DNA of 37,254 nucleotides from Alphaproteobacteria bacterium (GCA_016869555.1 VGDY01000016.1:1-37254), one strand, 5' to 3'; shown: positions 1 through 8,979, counted from the stretch's first letter. Translations and numbers: made by a program. Notes: generated from the sequence alone by a model not told the origin.

Positions 1-67
1 GAATCGCGGTCGATGTGGTATGTTCCTGCATGGCGTTGCTTCCTTTCGTGGAATCAGCACCCCGAGC

Positions 68-1240
68 CTAACGGCTCAAGGCGAGCAACGCCGCTCCTCC
101 TTTTTCAACAATGATCGGGACATCCCCCGCCACGTTGTCGATCTTCGCAGGCTTTGACCAGCCGGAAATGCAGAGCGGGTCCACTGAATAGCTATCGGGA
201 ACGATCCCTGCTCCTAAGGAATCTACCTTTTTTATGATGTCCGCGGATATGTGCTTAACGTTCGGCATGATGCTCAACCACGCCCCGTCGTCCGATACAG
301 CAAAAACCCTGTAGAGGTCGGTTCGAACGGTCCCAGCGACTGCAGCCTGAAGCTCCGCATGCGAAATATGGAAGGGACGCTCAAAGGGCCCCGATGTCGA
401 TTTCACCTCTATTCTTACCTTTGTCCCGTCGTTCTCCTCTATTTCGAAATCCCAGGGGTTTACGGCATTGGCTTCGGCAATCCATTCTGCTGACTTCAGA
501 TGGCCCGCGGTGACCTTTGCTTGCAGCCATGCGTTTATGATAATTTCGCCATCCCGCCCGATGGACTCTGCGCGCGCCCGTGCTGACGCAAGAGCCTCTG
601 GTGACATGCGGCGGGTCGTAGGACTCAGCCTGAGTTGGCGTACCCCCTCGGCGGAACCAAGCGCGGCTTCCTCCAGGGCCTCGTCGAGTTCGATATCCAG
701 AAGCTCTCGGATTGGGTGGTGCTGCGGCGCCTGGTCGACAACGGCGCCCAAAGTGACGGCGTCGACCTCAGCCATGCGCTGATTGCCGAGCAGCGATTCG
801 AGGGCGCTATAGACCGCAGCGTCGTCAGCCTCGCTTGAAGACAGGAGAACCAGCATTACGCCGGTTGGAATGCTCGCTCCCTCGAATCCAAACAGCGCGA
901 GATCTCCTGCGGCCAAGCCGTGATATCGGGTTGAATCGAAATCAGGGTCGCGGACGAATTCGCCGTTGAGGCGCCAGTTTCTCTGCCGGTCGCCCGCAGC
1001 TATGATCTTGCGCGTGATCCGATAGGGTTCAGGGCGCCGGCCCGGCCCGTATATCGTCAAAGGAACCGGAAATTGACGTGCGTGTCCGCCTGCCTCGGTC
1101 CGCGCCTGCGGGAAGATGACGTCGATAAAGACATCGGCGTTAAGGTTTATGGATTTCTGATTGCCTGCACCCTGTCGCCGGAACTGATACTCCCAGAATG
1201 TCAGGTCAGACCTTGTTAGACGTTTGACCGCAAATCTCAT
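68..1240 (-). CDS. NOV_C (DUF3883)-domain protein, putative PD-(D/E)XK nuclease-like
   Basis: A 390-residue protein whose C-terminal half (about residues 225-320) matches the pattern of the NOV_C/DUF3883 domain. A Gly-Arg-Asp-Gly-Glu motif puts a Glu at 232. A Trp-Asp-Phe at 263-265 supplies D264, followed by E278-V279-K280. This D...ExK arrangement is that of restriction-endonuclease-fold enzymes, and a His-Ile-Ser...Glu segment follows, as is usual in the family. The first 140 residues look like a separate globular domain; a DNA-recognition role for it is only a guess. No methyltransferase, helicase or other restriction partner is visible in the window, although the gene ends only 67 bases from the left edge, so partners may lie outside. 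It starts at ATG 1240 with a weak ribosome site. Nuclease activity is inferred from motifs; the biological role, possibly defence, is unknown. Confidence 0.65.
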   Translation of the reverse strand: MRFAVKRLTRSDLTFWEYQFRRQGAGNQKSINLNADVFIDVIFPQARTEAGGHARQFPVPLTIYGPGRRPEPYRITRKIIAAGDRQRNWRLNGEFVRDPDFDSTRYHGLAAGDLALFGFEGASIPTGVMLVLLSSSEADDAAVYSALESLLGNQRMAEVDAVTLGAVVDQAPQHHPIRELLDIELDEALEEAALGSAEGVRQLRLSPTTRRMSPEALASARARAESIGRDGEIIINAWLQAKVTAGHLKSAEWIAEANAVNPWDFEIEENDGTKVRIEVKSTSGPFERPFHISHAELQAAVAGTVRTDLYRVFAVSDDGAWLSIMPNVKHISADIIKKVDSLGAGIVPDSYSVDPLCISGWSKPAKIDNVAGDVPIIVEKGGAALLALSR

Positions 1241-1437
1241 TGTCGCACTTCGAGGATTACAGATAAAAGGCTAAATACCATGTAGCAGATTCGAGGGCTA
1301 AGTGGTGAGCCGGCCAACGGCACGGTCATTGCCCGAGGCAACTGAGCAAAGTGAAACGAGCTTGGCAAGGGCTAATACTCGACATGCGTCCTGATCAGGG
1401 ACCTCTATGATGAACTCGCATAAGGTCCACAGCGTGG

Positions 1438-1460
1438 ATGGCCGGGACAAGCCCGGCCAT
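1438..1460. repeat. Intergenic palindromic repeat, copy 1 (perfect 9-bp arms)
   Basis: ATGGCCGGG and CCCGGCCAT form perfect 9-bp arms around a 5-nt loop, followed by GACG. Read through, it encodes the peptide pattern GRDKPGHD (plus strand) or MAGLVPAIH (minus strand), which I recognise as a common palindrome of alphaproteobacterial intergenic DNA. A second copy lies 196 bp downstream. It may be REP-like; its function is unknown. Confidence 0.75.
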
Positions 1461-1496
1461 GACGAGCCGATCGAGAATGGCGCGCCTGCCGAGGCG

Positions 1497-1631
1497 TCGG
1501 TCTTTAAGACGTCGCGTATTGATGATGTCGTCGGGATGCTTGCCTATGATGGCCTCGCCAAGACCATTGAAGAAATGGATGCGGGCGTTTTGCTGGAAGC
1601 AATCCGACGCAAGGCGCCCGACCAATATTGA
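1497..1631 (+). pseudogene. Remnant of an AbrB/MazE-type antitoxin (C-terminal part only)
   Basis: The last 44 codons of a short open frame contain a segment, Asp-Asp-Val-Val-Gly-Met-Leu followed by Lys-Thr-Ile-Glu-Glu-Met-Asp, that resembles the C-terminal toxin-binding tail of AbrB/SpoVT-type antitoxins. The expected N-terminal looped-hinge DNA-binding strand pair is missing. In its place the frame reads through the palindromic repeat at 1438-1460, so any translation would carry repeat-derived residues. No PIN or MazF toxin follows; a second palindrome begins 3 bases after the stop. The reading is a decayed antitoxin whose front and partner toxin have been lost. The family match rests on pattern recognition of a short segment and is uncertain. 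Confidence 0.4.
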
Positions 1632-1633
1632 AA

Positions 1634-1656
1634 ATGGCTGGGACAGGCCCGGCCAT
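1634..1656. repeat. Intergenic palindromic repeat, copy 2 (one arm mismatch)
   Basis: The same element as at 1438-1460, with ATGGCTGGG and CCCGGCCAT arms and one mismatch that would be a G-U pair in RNA, again followed by GACG. It lies 38 bases beyond the amtB stop codon, on the downstream side of that minus-strand gene. It could therefore cap the amtB transcript, although there is no T-tract. Confidence 0.7.
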
Positions 1657-1693
1657 GACGCGGTTTCAAGGCAACGCCTTTCTCGAAGCCTCG

Positions 1694-3070
1694 CTACTGA
1701 TGCAGCGCCTCGCCATGCAGGGCGATGTCCAGTCCTTCGCGCTCGTCGTCGGAATTTACGCGCAGCGATGTAAAGAGCGAAGCGATTTTAAGCGCCGCAA
1801 ACGTGCCGATCACGCACCAGACGACGGTGACCAGGACGCCGATCGCCTGCACATACAGCTGATGCGGGTCGCCCTCCAACAGGCCGGCGACGCCGGGATC
1901 GCTGTCTGAAGCGGTGATCGCGCGCGTGGCGAAAACGCCGGCGAGCAGCGTGCCCATGATTCCGCCAACGCCATGCACGCCGAACACGTCGAGCGTATCG
2001 TCATAACGCAATTTGTATTTCACCACGGTGCAGAACCAGTAGCAGACGGCGCCGGCGATCAGCCCGATGACGACGCCTTGCCAGGGCAGGATATAGCCCG
2101 AGGCCGGCGTGATCGTGCCGAGGCCGGCGACTGCGCCGGAGACGACGCCGAGCACCGAAGGCTTGCCGCGCTGGACCCACTCCAGTCCGCTCCACATCAA
2201 AGCGCCGGCGCAGGCGGCAAGATGCGTCGCGACGATGGCGAAAACCGCGCGCGAATTAGCGGCGAGCGCCGAGCCGCCGTTGAAGCCGAACCAGCCGACC
2301 CACAGAAGCCCCGTGCCGATCACGGCAAGCGAGAGATCGAAGGGCGAAAGGTTCTCCCGGCCAAAGCCAACGCGGTTGCCGAGCACGAGCGCGCAGACGA
2401 GGCCGGCGACGCCGGCGTTGATATGCACGACCGTTCCGCCGGCGAAATCGAGAAGGCCCATCTTCTGCAGGAATCCGCCGCCCCAGACCCAGTGCGCCGA
2501 GGGGACATAGACGATGAAGAGCCACAGCGCGCAAAACAGCATGAACGCCGAAAACCTCATGCGTTCGGCGACCGACCCGGCGACCAGCGCGCAGGTGATC
2601 ACCGCGAAGGTCATCTGATAGATCATGAACAGAATTTCGGGGATGGTCTTCGCAAAGGGGCTGATTGTGTCGAGCCCGATCCCCGCGAGCAGCGCCCTTG
2701 ACGCGTCGCCGATAAAGGCGCCGTCGCCGCTGAAGGCCAGGCTGTAGGCGACGCCGATCCACAGCAGCGACACGAGCGCGGTGGCGATCAGGCTCTGCGC
2801 CATGGTGGCGAGCACATTCTTCTTGCGCACCATGCCGCTGTAAAAGAGCGCTAGGCCCGGCAGCGTCATCATCAGCACGAGCGCGGTCGCGGCGATCATG
2901 AAACCGGTGTCGGCGCCGTCGATTTTGGCGCCCTCTTGCGCGAGGGCGGGCTGCGAGACGATGAGCGCCGCCAGCACGGGCGCCGCTCGCGAAATCCTGC
3001 GGCGCAGGGCGTCGCTCTCATATGGGATGCGGACATCCTTACGCGGGCCGCGCGCGAACGAGCTGTGCAT
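1694..3070 (-). CDS. amtB: Ammonium channel AmtB (first copy)
   Basis: An inner-membrane ammonium/methylammonium channel of 458 residues. After a signal-like segment (about residues 28-44, ending Ala-Leu-Ala-Gln) come about 11 hydrophobic spans. The family's conserved features are present: the pore twin histidines H216 (in a VVHINAG motif) and H366 (FGVHGVGG), the structural D208 eight residues before the first His, and the GFN segment. The start at 3070 has an AGGA ribosome site 8 nt upstream. It lies 29 bp downstream of glnK in the same direction, the standard arrangement in which the PII protein GlnK plugs the channel when nitrogen is ample. The pair is probably transcribed from the sigma-54 promoter upstream of glnK. 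The cytoplasmic tail ends with an Asp/Glu-rich EREGLDIALHGE stretch typical of alphaproteobacterial AmtB. Confidence 0.95.
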   Translation of the reverse strand: MHSSFARGPRKDVRIPYESDALRRRISRAAPVLAALIVSQPALAQEGAKIDGADTGFMIAATALVLMMTLPGLALFYSGMVRKKNVLATMAQSLIATALVSLLWIGVAYSLAFSGDGAFIGDASRALLAGIGLDTISPFAKTIPEILFMIYQMTFAVITCALVAGSVAERMRFSAFMLFCALWLFIVYVPSAHWVWGGGFLQKMGLLDFAGGTVVHINAGVAGLVCALVLGNRVGFGRENLSPFDLSLAVIGTGLLWVGWFGFNGGSALAANSRAVFAIVATHLAACAGALMWSGLEWVQRGKPSVLGVVSGAVAGLGTITPASGYILPWQGVVIGLIAGAVCYWFCTVVKYKLRYDDTLDVFGVHGVGGIMGTLLAGVFATRAITASDSDPGVAGLLEGDPHQLYVQAIGVLVTVVWCVIGTFAALKIASLFTSLRVNSDDEREGLDIALHGEALHQ

Positions 3071-3099
3071 CGATTGATCCTGATTGATGGGGAAAGCGC

Positions 3100-3453
<354 letters not shown>

Positions 3454-3481
3454 TCAGCTATGGCGAAGTGAGCATCAACTC

Positions 3482-3497
3482 AGCAAGCAGCGTGCCA
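3482..3497 (-). promoter_or_regulatory. Sigma-54 promoter of the first glnK-amtB operon
   Basis: On the minus strand the sequence reads TGGCACG, four bases, TTGCT. This matches the sigma-54 consensus (TGGCACG-N4-TTGCW) at every position, with the invariant GG and GC correctly spaced. Transcription would start near 3470, giving a leader of about 30 nt before the glnK ATG at 3438. An NtrC-type enhancer site was not recognised by eye in the 240 bp upstream. Confidence 0.85.
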
Positions 3498-3570
3498 TAT
3501 TGCGTATAAAATAATCGTTTCGCTTACAGGAGTCCCGCGCGACTCTGACCAGAGGCGAGGCGATGTGTGT

Positions 3571-3598
3571 CTAATTAATATGCATCATGCATAATTAG
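3571..3598. promoter_or_regulatory. AT-rich inverted repeat, candidate operator
   Basis: CTAATTA...TGCAT and ATGCAT-AATTAG form a nearly symmetrical AT-rich element in otherwise GC-rich DNA, in the 306-bp divergent region between glnK (minus) and the aminopeptidase gene (plus). It lies about 75 bp upstream of the sigma-54 site, a distance at which activator or IHF-like proteins act. No T-tract or gene end is nearby, so a terminator is unlikely. Which protein binds is unknown. Nothing else was recognised in this intergenic region. Confidence 0.4.
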
Positions 3599-3744
3599 TA
3601 ATCGATCGTAGAGGTCGGCTGTCGACGCCTTTGTCAGGGAGCGCTTGATAGCGGCCATGTTTATGGGTTTTGTGGATGGCGGTGTGTAGATCAGGCGTCG
3701 ATCGACCTGACGCGGATCAACCGTAGAGGAAGCGGCGGACAGGA

Positions 3745-5136
3745 ATGAAGCTTGAAGACTGGTCGTCTGAGGCGATCGCCATCGATTTCGTCAATAAGGA
3801 AGACTGGCCCGAGCGCCGCGCAAAGCTTCCCGAACCGATCGTCCGCCTTGCCGAGCTTGCGGGATTTGAGGCGAAACCCGGCTCCATCTTCTTTGCGCCG
3901 GACGGCGGCGGCGGCGCGCCGCGCATTTTCTTCGGCGCCGAGGGGAAGCAGCCGAAGGCGCGCGATCCGTTCTTCGCCGGAAAGCTCGCGACGGGCCTGC
4001 CCAAAGGCCTCTATCGGCTTGGCGACGGCGTCGAGGCGCAGGGGGAGGCGGCGCTGGCCTTTCTTCTCTCAAGCTACGCCTTCTCGCGCTACAAGGCGCC
4101 AAAGAGCGAAGCGCCGCGTCTTTGCGCGCCGCAGGGCGTCGACCGCGGGCGCATCGAGCGCATCGCGGCGGCCGTCGCGCTGGGGCGCGATCTCGTCAAT
4201 ACGCCGACCAACGACATGGGGCCGGAGGCGCTCGCCGAAGCCGCGCTCGCGCTTGGCGCGAAGCACGGCGCCAAGAGCTGCGTCATTGTCGGAGACGCGC
4301 TGCTTGCGGAAAACTTTCCCTTGATTCACGCCGTCGGGCGCGCCGCCGCTCAGGCGCCCAGACTCGTCGAATTCGAGCATGGTCCCGAGGATGGTCTGCG
4401 CGTCACGCTTGTCGGCAAGGGCGTCTGTTTCGACACAGGCGGGCTCGACATCAAGCCGTCGAGCGCGATGGCGCTGATGAAGAAGGATATGGGCGGCGCG
4501 GCGGCGGCGCTCTCGCTTGCGGCGATGCTGCTAGACTCGCAAGCGCCGATCCGTTTGCGCGTCCTGCTGCCGATCGTCGAGAATTCGATCTCGGCGTCCG
4601 CGTTTCGAACCAGCGACGTCTACCGCAGCCGCAAGGGGCTGAGCGTCGAAATCGGCAATACCGACGCGGAGGGGAGACTGATCCTCGCCGACGCGCTTGC
4701 CTATGCCAGCGAAACGCCGCCCGATCTACTGTTCGATTTCGCCACGCTGACCGGCGCCGCGCGGGTCGCGCTCGGTCCGGAAATTCCGCCATTCTATACC
4801 GGCGATGACGGACTCGCCGATGAAATCGCGACGAAGGCCGCAGCCGCGAACGATCCGGCGTGGCGAATGCCCCTTTGGGATGGTTACGACAGCGGGCTCG
4901 ACGGCAAAATCTCCGATCTCGTCAATGTGACGAGCGGTCCTTTCGCGGGATCGATCACCGCCGCGCTGTTCCTGCGGCGCTTTGTCGCCGACCCCGAGCG
5001 CTGGGCGCATTTCGACGTCTACTGCTGGAACCCCTCGACAAAGCCCGGCCGTCCGGAAGGCGGCGAGATACAGGCCGCGCGCCTCCTTTACGATTTGATC
5101 GAGGCGCGCGTCGAGCAAAGGAAAGCGACATCGTGA
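3745..5136 (+). CDS. Leucyl aminopeptidase family protein (peptidase M17)
   Basis: A cytosolic M17 metallo-aminopeptidase of 463 residues that removes N-terminal residues from peptides. The two-zinc site and catalytic residues of the family are all visible: K225, D230, D248, D307 and E309 as ligands (in VGKGVCFDTGG, KKDMGG and NTDAEGR), with catalytic K237 and R311. The N-terminal domain is divergent, as is usual. It is the first gene of a plus-strand operon: its TGA overlaps the GTG start of an NlpC/P60 peptidase by 4 nt. The pairing with a cell-wall peptidase suggests a role in peptide or murein-peptide turnover, although the substrate is not shown by the sequence. It is shorter and more divergent than E. 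coli PepA, so I give no gene symbol. Confidence 0.92.
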   Translation: MKLEDWSSEAIAIDFVNKEDWPERRAKLPEPIVRLAELAGFEAKPGSIFFAPDGGGGAPRIFFGAEGKQPKARDPFFAGKLATGLPKGLYRLGDGVEAQGEAALAFLLSSYAFSRYKAPKSEAPRLCAPQGVDRGRIERIAAAVALGRDLVNTPTNDMGPEALAEAALALGAKHGAKSCVIVGDALLAENFPLIHAVGRAAAQAPRLVEFEHGPEDGLRVTLVGKGVCFDTGGLDIKPSSAMALMKKDMGGAAAALSLAAMLLDSQAPIRLRVLLPIVENSISASAFRTSDVYRSRKGLSVEIGNTDAEGRLILADALAYASETPPDLLFDFATLTGAARVALGPEIPPFYTGDDGLADEIATKAAAANDPAWRMPLWDGYDSGLDGKISDLVNVTSGPFAGSITAALFLRRFVADPERWAHFDVYCWNPSTKPGRPEGGEIQAARLLYDLIEARVEQRKATS

Positions 5137-6002
5137 GCGAGAATTTCGACCGGCGGCTGACGCCCGCGCGCCCCGAAGTCGCCGCGGCCTATCTCAAGGG
5201 CCGCGTGACCGCCGAGCGCTATGTCGAAGGGGTCGTGATGGAGGTCAGGGACTGCGTCGTCGACCTTCGGCGTGAACCGCGACCCGACGCCGCCGTCGAC
5301 ACTCAGGCGCTCCATGGCGAGCGCGTTACCGTCTATGACGAAGAGGAAGGCTGGGCCTGGGCGCAGCTGGCGCGCGACAATTATGTCGGCTGGATCGCCG
5401 CCAATACGCTATGGCGCGAATTGAGCGCGCCGACGCATCGGGTCTGCGCGCCGCGGACGTTCATCTATCCTGGGCCGAACATCAAATTGCCGCCGCTCAA
5501 CGCCTTGCCGCTTGGCGCTGAAGTCGCGATCGCCGAAGAGCGCAACGGATTTGGCGTGACGCCGGAGCTCGGATTTATTTTCCGCAAACATCTCGTCCCG
5601 CGCGATGCGACAGCGCCGGATTTCGTCGCCGTGGCGGAGACGCTTCTGGGCGCGCCTTATCTCTGGGGCGGCAAATCATGGCTCGGCGTCGATTGCTCGG
5701 GGCTCGTGCAAGTGTCGCTGCTGATGGCGGGGATCAAGGCGCCGCGCGACACGGATATGCAGGAGGCCGCGCTCGGCGCGCCGCTCGCGCCCGGCGCGCC
5801 GCTGATGCGCGGCGACATCGTGTTCTGGAAGGGGCATGTGGGCGTCATGCGCGACGCCGCGACGCTGCTTCACGCCAACGCCACCCATATGCAGGTGACG
5901 AGCGAGCCACTGGATGTCGTGCGCGCGCGTAATGAAGCGGCGGGCGCCGGGCCGGTCACGAGCGTGAAGCGCCTGCCGATGGAAGGTTCGCGCGCAACAT
6001 GA
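5133..6002 (+). CDS. SH3-domain / NlpC-P60 family cysteine peptidase
   Basis: Starts at GTG 5133, overlapping the aminopeptidase stop (GTGA), to give 289 residues. A longer in-frame reading from 4860 runs inside the aminopeptidase gene and is rejected. Residues 35-95 and 105-155 look like two bacterial SH3-type domains. The NlpC/P60 catalytic domain occupies about 163-285, with C188 (GVDCSGLV), H235 (GHVGVM) and a third polar residue H247. Such enzymes cleave gamma-D-glutamyl-meso-diaminopimelate bonds in murein peptides. No signal peptide is seen, so it probably acts on recycled muropeptides in the cytoplasm, which fits co-translation with an aminopeptidase. Its stop overlaps the next start as ATGA. 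Confidence 0.9.
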   Translation: MSENFDRRLTPARPEVAAAYLKGRVTAERYVEGVVMEVRDCVVDLRREPRPDAAVDTQALHGERVTVYDEEEGWAWAQLARDNYVGWIAANTLWRELSAPTHRVCAPRTFIYPGPNIKLPPLNALPLGAEVAIAEERNGFGVTPELGFIFRKHLVPRDATAPDFVAVAETLLGAPYLWGGKSWLGVDCSGLVQVSLLMAGIKAPRDTDMQEAALGAPLAPGAPLMRGDIVFWKGHVGVMRDAATLLHANATHMQVTSEPLDVVRARNEAAGAGPVTSVKRLPMEGSRAT

Positions 6003-6466
6003 CGGAGAAGCTCTATCTCGACGATCTTCATGTCGGGCAGCGGCTGCGTTCGAAGAGCGTCACGGTCAGCGCGCAAGACATCATCCGCTTCGCGCGCGAG
6101 AATGATCCGCAGTATTTCCATCTCGACGAGGAGGCCGCCAAGGACAGCATGTTCGGCGGTCTTGTCGCGAGCGGCTGGCAAACCGGCGCGCTGAGCATCA
6201 AGCTCCTCATCGAGTCCGCCGATCCGCCGCTGGCCGGGCCGGTCATCGGCGTCGAATCCGATATCGCGTGGAAACTTCCGGTGCGGCCTGGCGACTCCTT
6301 GCGCGTCGAGGCCGAGGTCACGCGAATCGTCCGTCCGCGTCGCTATGCCGATCGCGGTTTCGTTTCAATGAATGTAGCGACCTTCAATCAGCGTGACGAC
6401 GTCGTTCTGACCCAAAATGTCAAAATCCTGGCTTTCCGCGATCCCGCCTGCGCGGACGCGCGCTGA
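5999..6466 (+). CDS. MaoC family dehydratase (hot-dog fold)
   Basis: A 155-residue single hot-dog domain. The hydratase signature is visible: DPQYFHLDEEAAKDS followed by FGGLVASGW, which supplies the Asp/His active-site pair of R-specific enoyl-CoA hydratases and MaoC-like proteins. The likely reaction is hydration of an enoyl-CoA, but the substrate cannot be read from the sequence and many such proteins are unassigned. It is translationally coupled to the preceding peptidase gene by a 4-nt ATGA overlap and is the last gene of the operon. The functional link to the peptidases is not obvious. Confidence 0.88.
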   Translation: MTEKLYLDDLHVGQRLRSKSVTVSAQDIIRFARENDPQYFHLDEEAAKDSMFGGLVASGWQTGALSIKLLIESADPPLAGPVIGVESDIAWKLPVRPGDSLRVEAEVTRIVRPRRYADRGFVSMNVATFNQRDDVVLTQNVKILAFRDPACADAR

Positions 6467-6699
6467 AACGGTGGCGACCCAAGACTCATTTGCCGCGTAG
6501 TGGTTTTGCGCTCACTGCAAGGCCGAGATAAAGGCCATCATACTTCCAAGAGGGTAGCGGCGACGAAGCCGCTTGACGCGGGAAAGCGATCTTGCGCCTG
6601 GAATCTCTCCGTCAAAACCAGCGGGTCTTGAAGATATATTGATATGATTCCATCCTATCGGCTGCTATTTTGTGGCCGGTAGAGCTACGGAATGACGCC

Positions 6700-6975
6700 A
6701 TGAGAACCACGCAGCAATTCAGCATCACGCTCCCGAACGAAATAGCGGAAGTCGTTGAAGCAAAACTAAAATCAGGCGATTATGCCTCCGTGAGCGAAAT
6801 CATGCGCGACGGCGTGAGGGCGCTGCTTGACCGCGAGGCGGCGGTGGAAAAATGGCTGCGCAAGGAAGTTATCGCCGGGCATAAGGAATATTTGGCCGAC
6901 CCCTCGAAAGGCGTTGCGGCGGAGGTCATTCTGGAGCGGATCAAAACCCGCCGCCGTCGTCCGCCTCGTCTGTAA
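6700..6975 (+). CDS. parD: Type II antitoxin, ParD/CC2985 family
   Basis: A 91-residue protein beginning with a ribbon-helix-helix domain (TTQQFSITLPNEIAEVVEAK), then GDYASVSEIMRDGVRALLDRE, which is the ParD/CC2985 signature. The C-terminal tail that would wrap the toxin is basic at its end. The start is taken as ATG 6700; an upstream TTG at 6670 in the same frame would add 10 residues without family support. The toxin gene follows 9 bp downstream. The protein is expected to bind its own promoter in the 230-bp AT-richer stretch upstream, where no clear -35/-10 pair was identified. Confidence 0.88.
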   Translation: MRTTQQFSITLPNEIAEVVEAKLKSGDYASVSEIMRDGVRALLDREAAVEKWLRKEVIAGHKEYLADPSKGVAAEVILERIKTRRRRPPRL

Positions 6976-6984
6976 CGGCGAGTC

Positions 6985-7284
6985 GTGCGGGTCATCTTCA
7001 CGCCCTTGGCCGAAAGGCAAATTGACGCTCTACATGCCCGAATTTCAGAAAACGCGGGCGAAAAGACCGCCGACGCCTACATTGAGCGGATCGTGAGCTA
7101 TTGCATATGCCTTGCGACGTTCCCGGAGCGCGGGCAAAAGCGGGACGATCTTTTGCCCGGCTTGCGGACAATTGGATTTGAGCGCCGGGCGACTATCGCC
7201 TTTGTCGTCGCCGAAGACGCCTTGCTGATCGAAGGCGTCTTTTACGGCGGGCAGGATTTCGAGGGAATAATCGGCGGCCCTTAA
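6985..7284 (+). CDS. parE: Type II toxin, ParE/RelE superfamily
   Basis: A 99-residue protein from a GTG start, 9 bp after the antitoxin stop. The pattern (FTPLAERQIDAL, then FPERGQKRDDLLPGLRTIGFERRATIAFVV and IEGVFYGGQDFE) is that of the ParE branch of the RelE/ParE fold. ParE toxins usually inhibit DNA gyrase, whereas RelE relatives cleave mRNA; the sequence fits ParE better. The pair ends 54 bp from the convergent end of yejF. Confidence 0.87.
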   Translation: MRVIFTPLAERQIDALHARISENAGEKTADAYIERIVSYCICLATFPERGQKRDDLLPGLRTIGFERRATIAFVVAEDALLIEGVFYGGQDFEGIIGGP

Positions 7285-7338
7285 GAAAGGGAGAGTTTGG
7301 AGACTTTCAGAAAAGAGCTTTCAATCCCGCTCGCTTGG

Positions 7339-8979
7339 TCAGACTGAATCGCCCGGAACCGGCGCCGCCTCGCTGCGAAACGCCGCGGCGAAAAGCGCGC
7401 GCGTGTAGTCGCTCTTGGGTTCGGCGAAGACCCGCGTCGCGGGTCCTTCCTCGACGACCTTGCCATAGCGCATGACGATGAGATGCGCGGCGAGCGCTTT
7501 GACGACGCGCAGATCATGGCTGATGAAGAGATAGGCGAGCGAGCGGCGGCGCTGAAGGTCGCGCAAGAGATCGATGATCTGCGCCTGCACCGACATGTCG
7601 AGCGCCGAGGTCGGCTCGTCGAGCACGACGAATTTAGGCTCCAGCACCATGGCGCGGGCGATCGCGATCCTCTGCCGCTGGCCGCCGGAAAATTCATGCG
7701 GATAGCGATCCATCGTCGACGGATCGAGCCCGGTTTCCTGCAGCGCGCGCGCAACGATTTCGCGACGTTGATGAAGCGTAAGCTCGGGCCGCTGCACCGT
7801 CAGCCCCTCGGCGACGATCTCCGCCACCGACATGCGCGGCGAGAGCGAGCCGTAAGGGTCCTGAAAGACGATCTGCATGTCGCGGCGAAGCGGACGCATG
7901 GCGTCGACGCTCTTGCCGTCGATGCGTTGGCCCAGGAACACGATCGGCCCTTCCGAGCGGATGAGCCGTAGCATGGCGAGCGCCAGCGTCGTCTTGCCGG
8001 AGCCTGACTCGCCGACAACGCCGACGGTGGCGCCCTCGCGCACCGCGACGGTGACGCCGTCGACCGCCTTCACATAGCCCACCGTCTTGCGCATGAACCC
8101 GCGCTTGATCGGAAACCAGACGCGCAAATCGTCGGCCGAGGCGACGACGGGCGCTTCACTGTTCTCAATGATCGGCGCGCCCTTGGGCTCCGCCGTGAGC
8201 AGCGCCTTGGTGTAGGGATGCTGAGGCGAGGAAAAGACTGTTTCGACATCGCCCTGCTCGACGATGCGGCCTTTCTGCATGACGCAGACCGTGTCGGCGA
8301 AGCGGCGCACGAGCTGAAGGTCATGGGTGATGAACAGCATCGCCATGCCGTAGGTTTGCTGCAGCCGTTCCAGCAGCGCGAGAATCTGCGCCTGCACGGT
8401 GACGTCGAGCGCCGTCGTCGGCTCGTCGGCGATGAGCAGATCGGGCTTGTTGGCGAGCGCCATGGCGATCATGACGCGCTGACGCTGGCCGCCCGAAAGC
8501 TGATGCGGATAGGCGCCAAGCCGCGCCTGCGGATCGGGAATGCCGACTTCGCCGAGAAGCTCGACGACCCGCCCGCGCACGGCGGCTTCGCCGCGCATGC
8601 CGTGCAGTTCGATAATCTCCGCGATTTGCCGCTCGATGGTTTGCAGCGGATTGAGCGAGGTCATCGGCTCCTGGAACACCATCGTGATCCGCGCGCCGCG
8701 GATCGCGCGCAGACGGTTGTCGTCGACGACGAGCATGTTCTCGCCGTCGAACAGCGCTTCGCCTGAAGCGACCGCGCCGGGCGGAAGCAGGCGCACGATG
8801 GAGAGCGCGCTGATCGATTTGCCGGACCCCGATTCGCCGACGAGCGCCAGAGTCTTGCCGCGTTCGAGCGTGAAGGAGACGCGATCGACGGCCTTGGTCT
8901 CGCGCCCGCCGTGCCGAAAGGAGACCGAAAGATCGCGAACGTCGAGGAGGGGGGAGGGAATTGGTTCTGCGATTTTCAT
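7339..8979 (-). CDS. yejF: Peptide ABC transporter, dual ATP-binding protein YejF
   Basis: A 546-residue fusion of two ABC ATPase domains. The first has Walker A GESGSGKS (48-55) and signature LSGGQRQR (161-168); the second has GESGSGKT (323-330) and FSGGQRQR. Each is followed by a Walker B/D-loop ([18 protein letters not shown]). The length and the fusion match YejF of the YejABEF importer, known in enterobacteria for microcin C and oligopeptide uptake. It is the last gene of the yej operon but is separated from yejE by a PIN-toxin gene pair. Its ATG lies 5 bp after the toxin stop with no good ribosome site, so its translation may depend on coupling to the toxin gene. Confidence 0.93.
   Translation of the reverse strand: MKIAEPIPSPLLDVRDLSVSFRHGGRETKAVDRVSFTLERGKTLALVGESGSGKSISALSIVRLLPPGAVASGEALFDGENMLVVDDNRLRAIRGARITMVFQEPMTSLNPLQTIERQIAEIIELHGMRGEAAVRGRVVELLGEVGIPDPQARLGAYPHQLSGGQRQRVMIAMALANKPDLLIADEPTTALDVTVQAQILALLERLQQTYGMAMLFITHDLQLVRRFADTVCVMQKGRIVEQGDVETVFSSPQHPYTKALLTAEPKGAPIIENSEAPVVASADDLRVWFPIKRGFMRKTVGYVKAVDGVTVAVREGATVGVVGESGSGKTTLALAMLRLIRSEGPIVFLGQRIDGKSVDAMRPLRRDMQIVFQDPYGSLSPRMSVAEIVAEGLTVQRPELTLHQRREIVARALQETGLDPSTMDRYPHEFSGGQRQRIAIARAMVLEPKFVVLDEPTSALDMSVQAQIIDLLRDLQRRRSLAYLFISHDLRVVKALAAHLIVMRYGKVVEEGPATRVFAEPKSDYTRALFAAAFRSEAAPVPGDSV

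Noticed and set aside
1973-2701. A 242-codon plus-strand frame opposite amtB
   Set aside because: Polar, Asp/Arg/Glu-rich shadow of membrane-protein codons.
4860-5132. Upstream extension of the NlpC/P60 gene to 4860
   Set aside because: It overlaps the conserved C-terminal domain of the aminopeptidase; the GTG at 5133 with a 4-nt overlap gives a complete, coupled gene.
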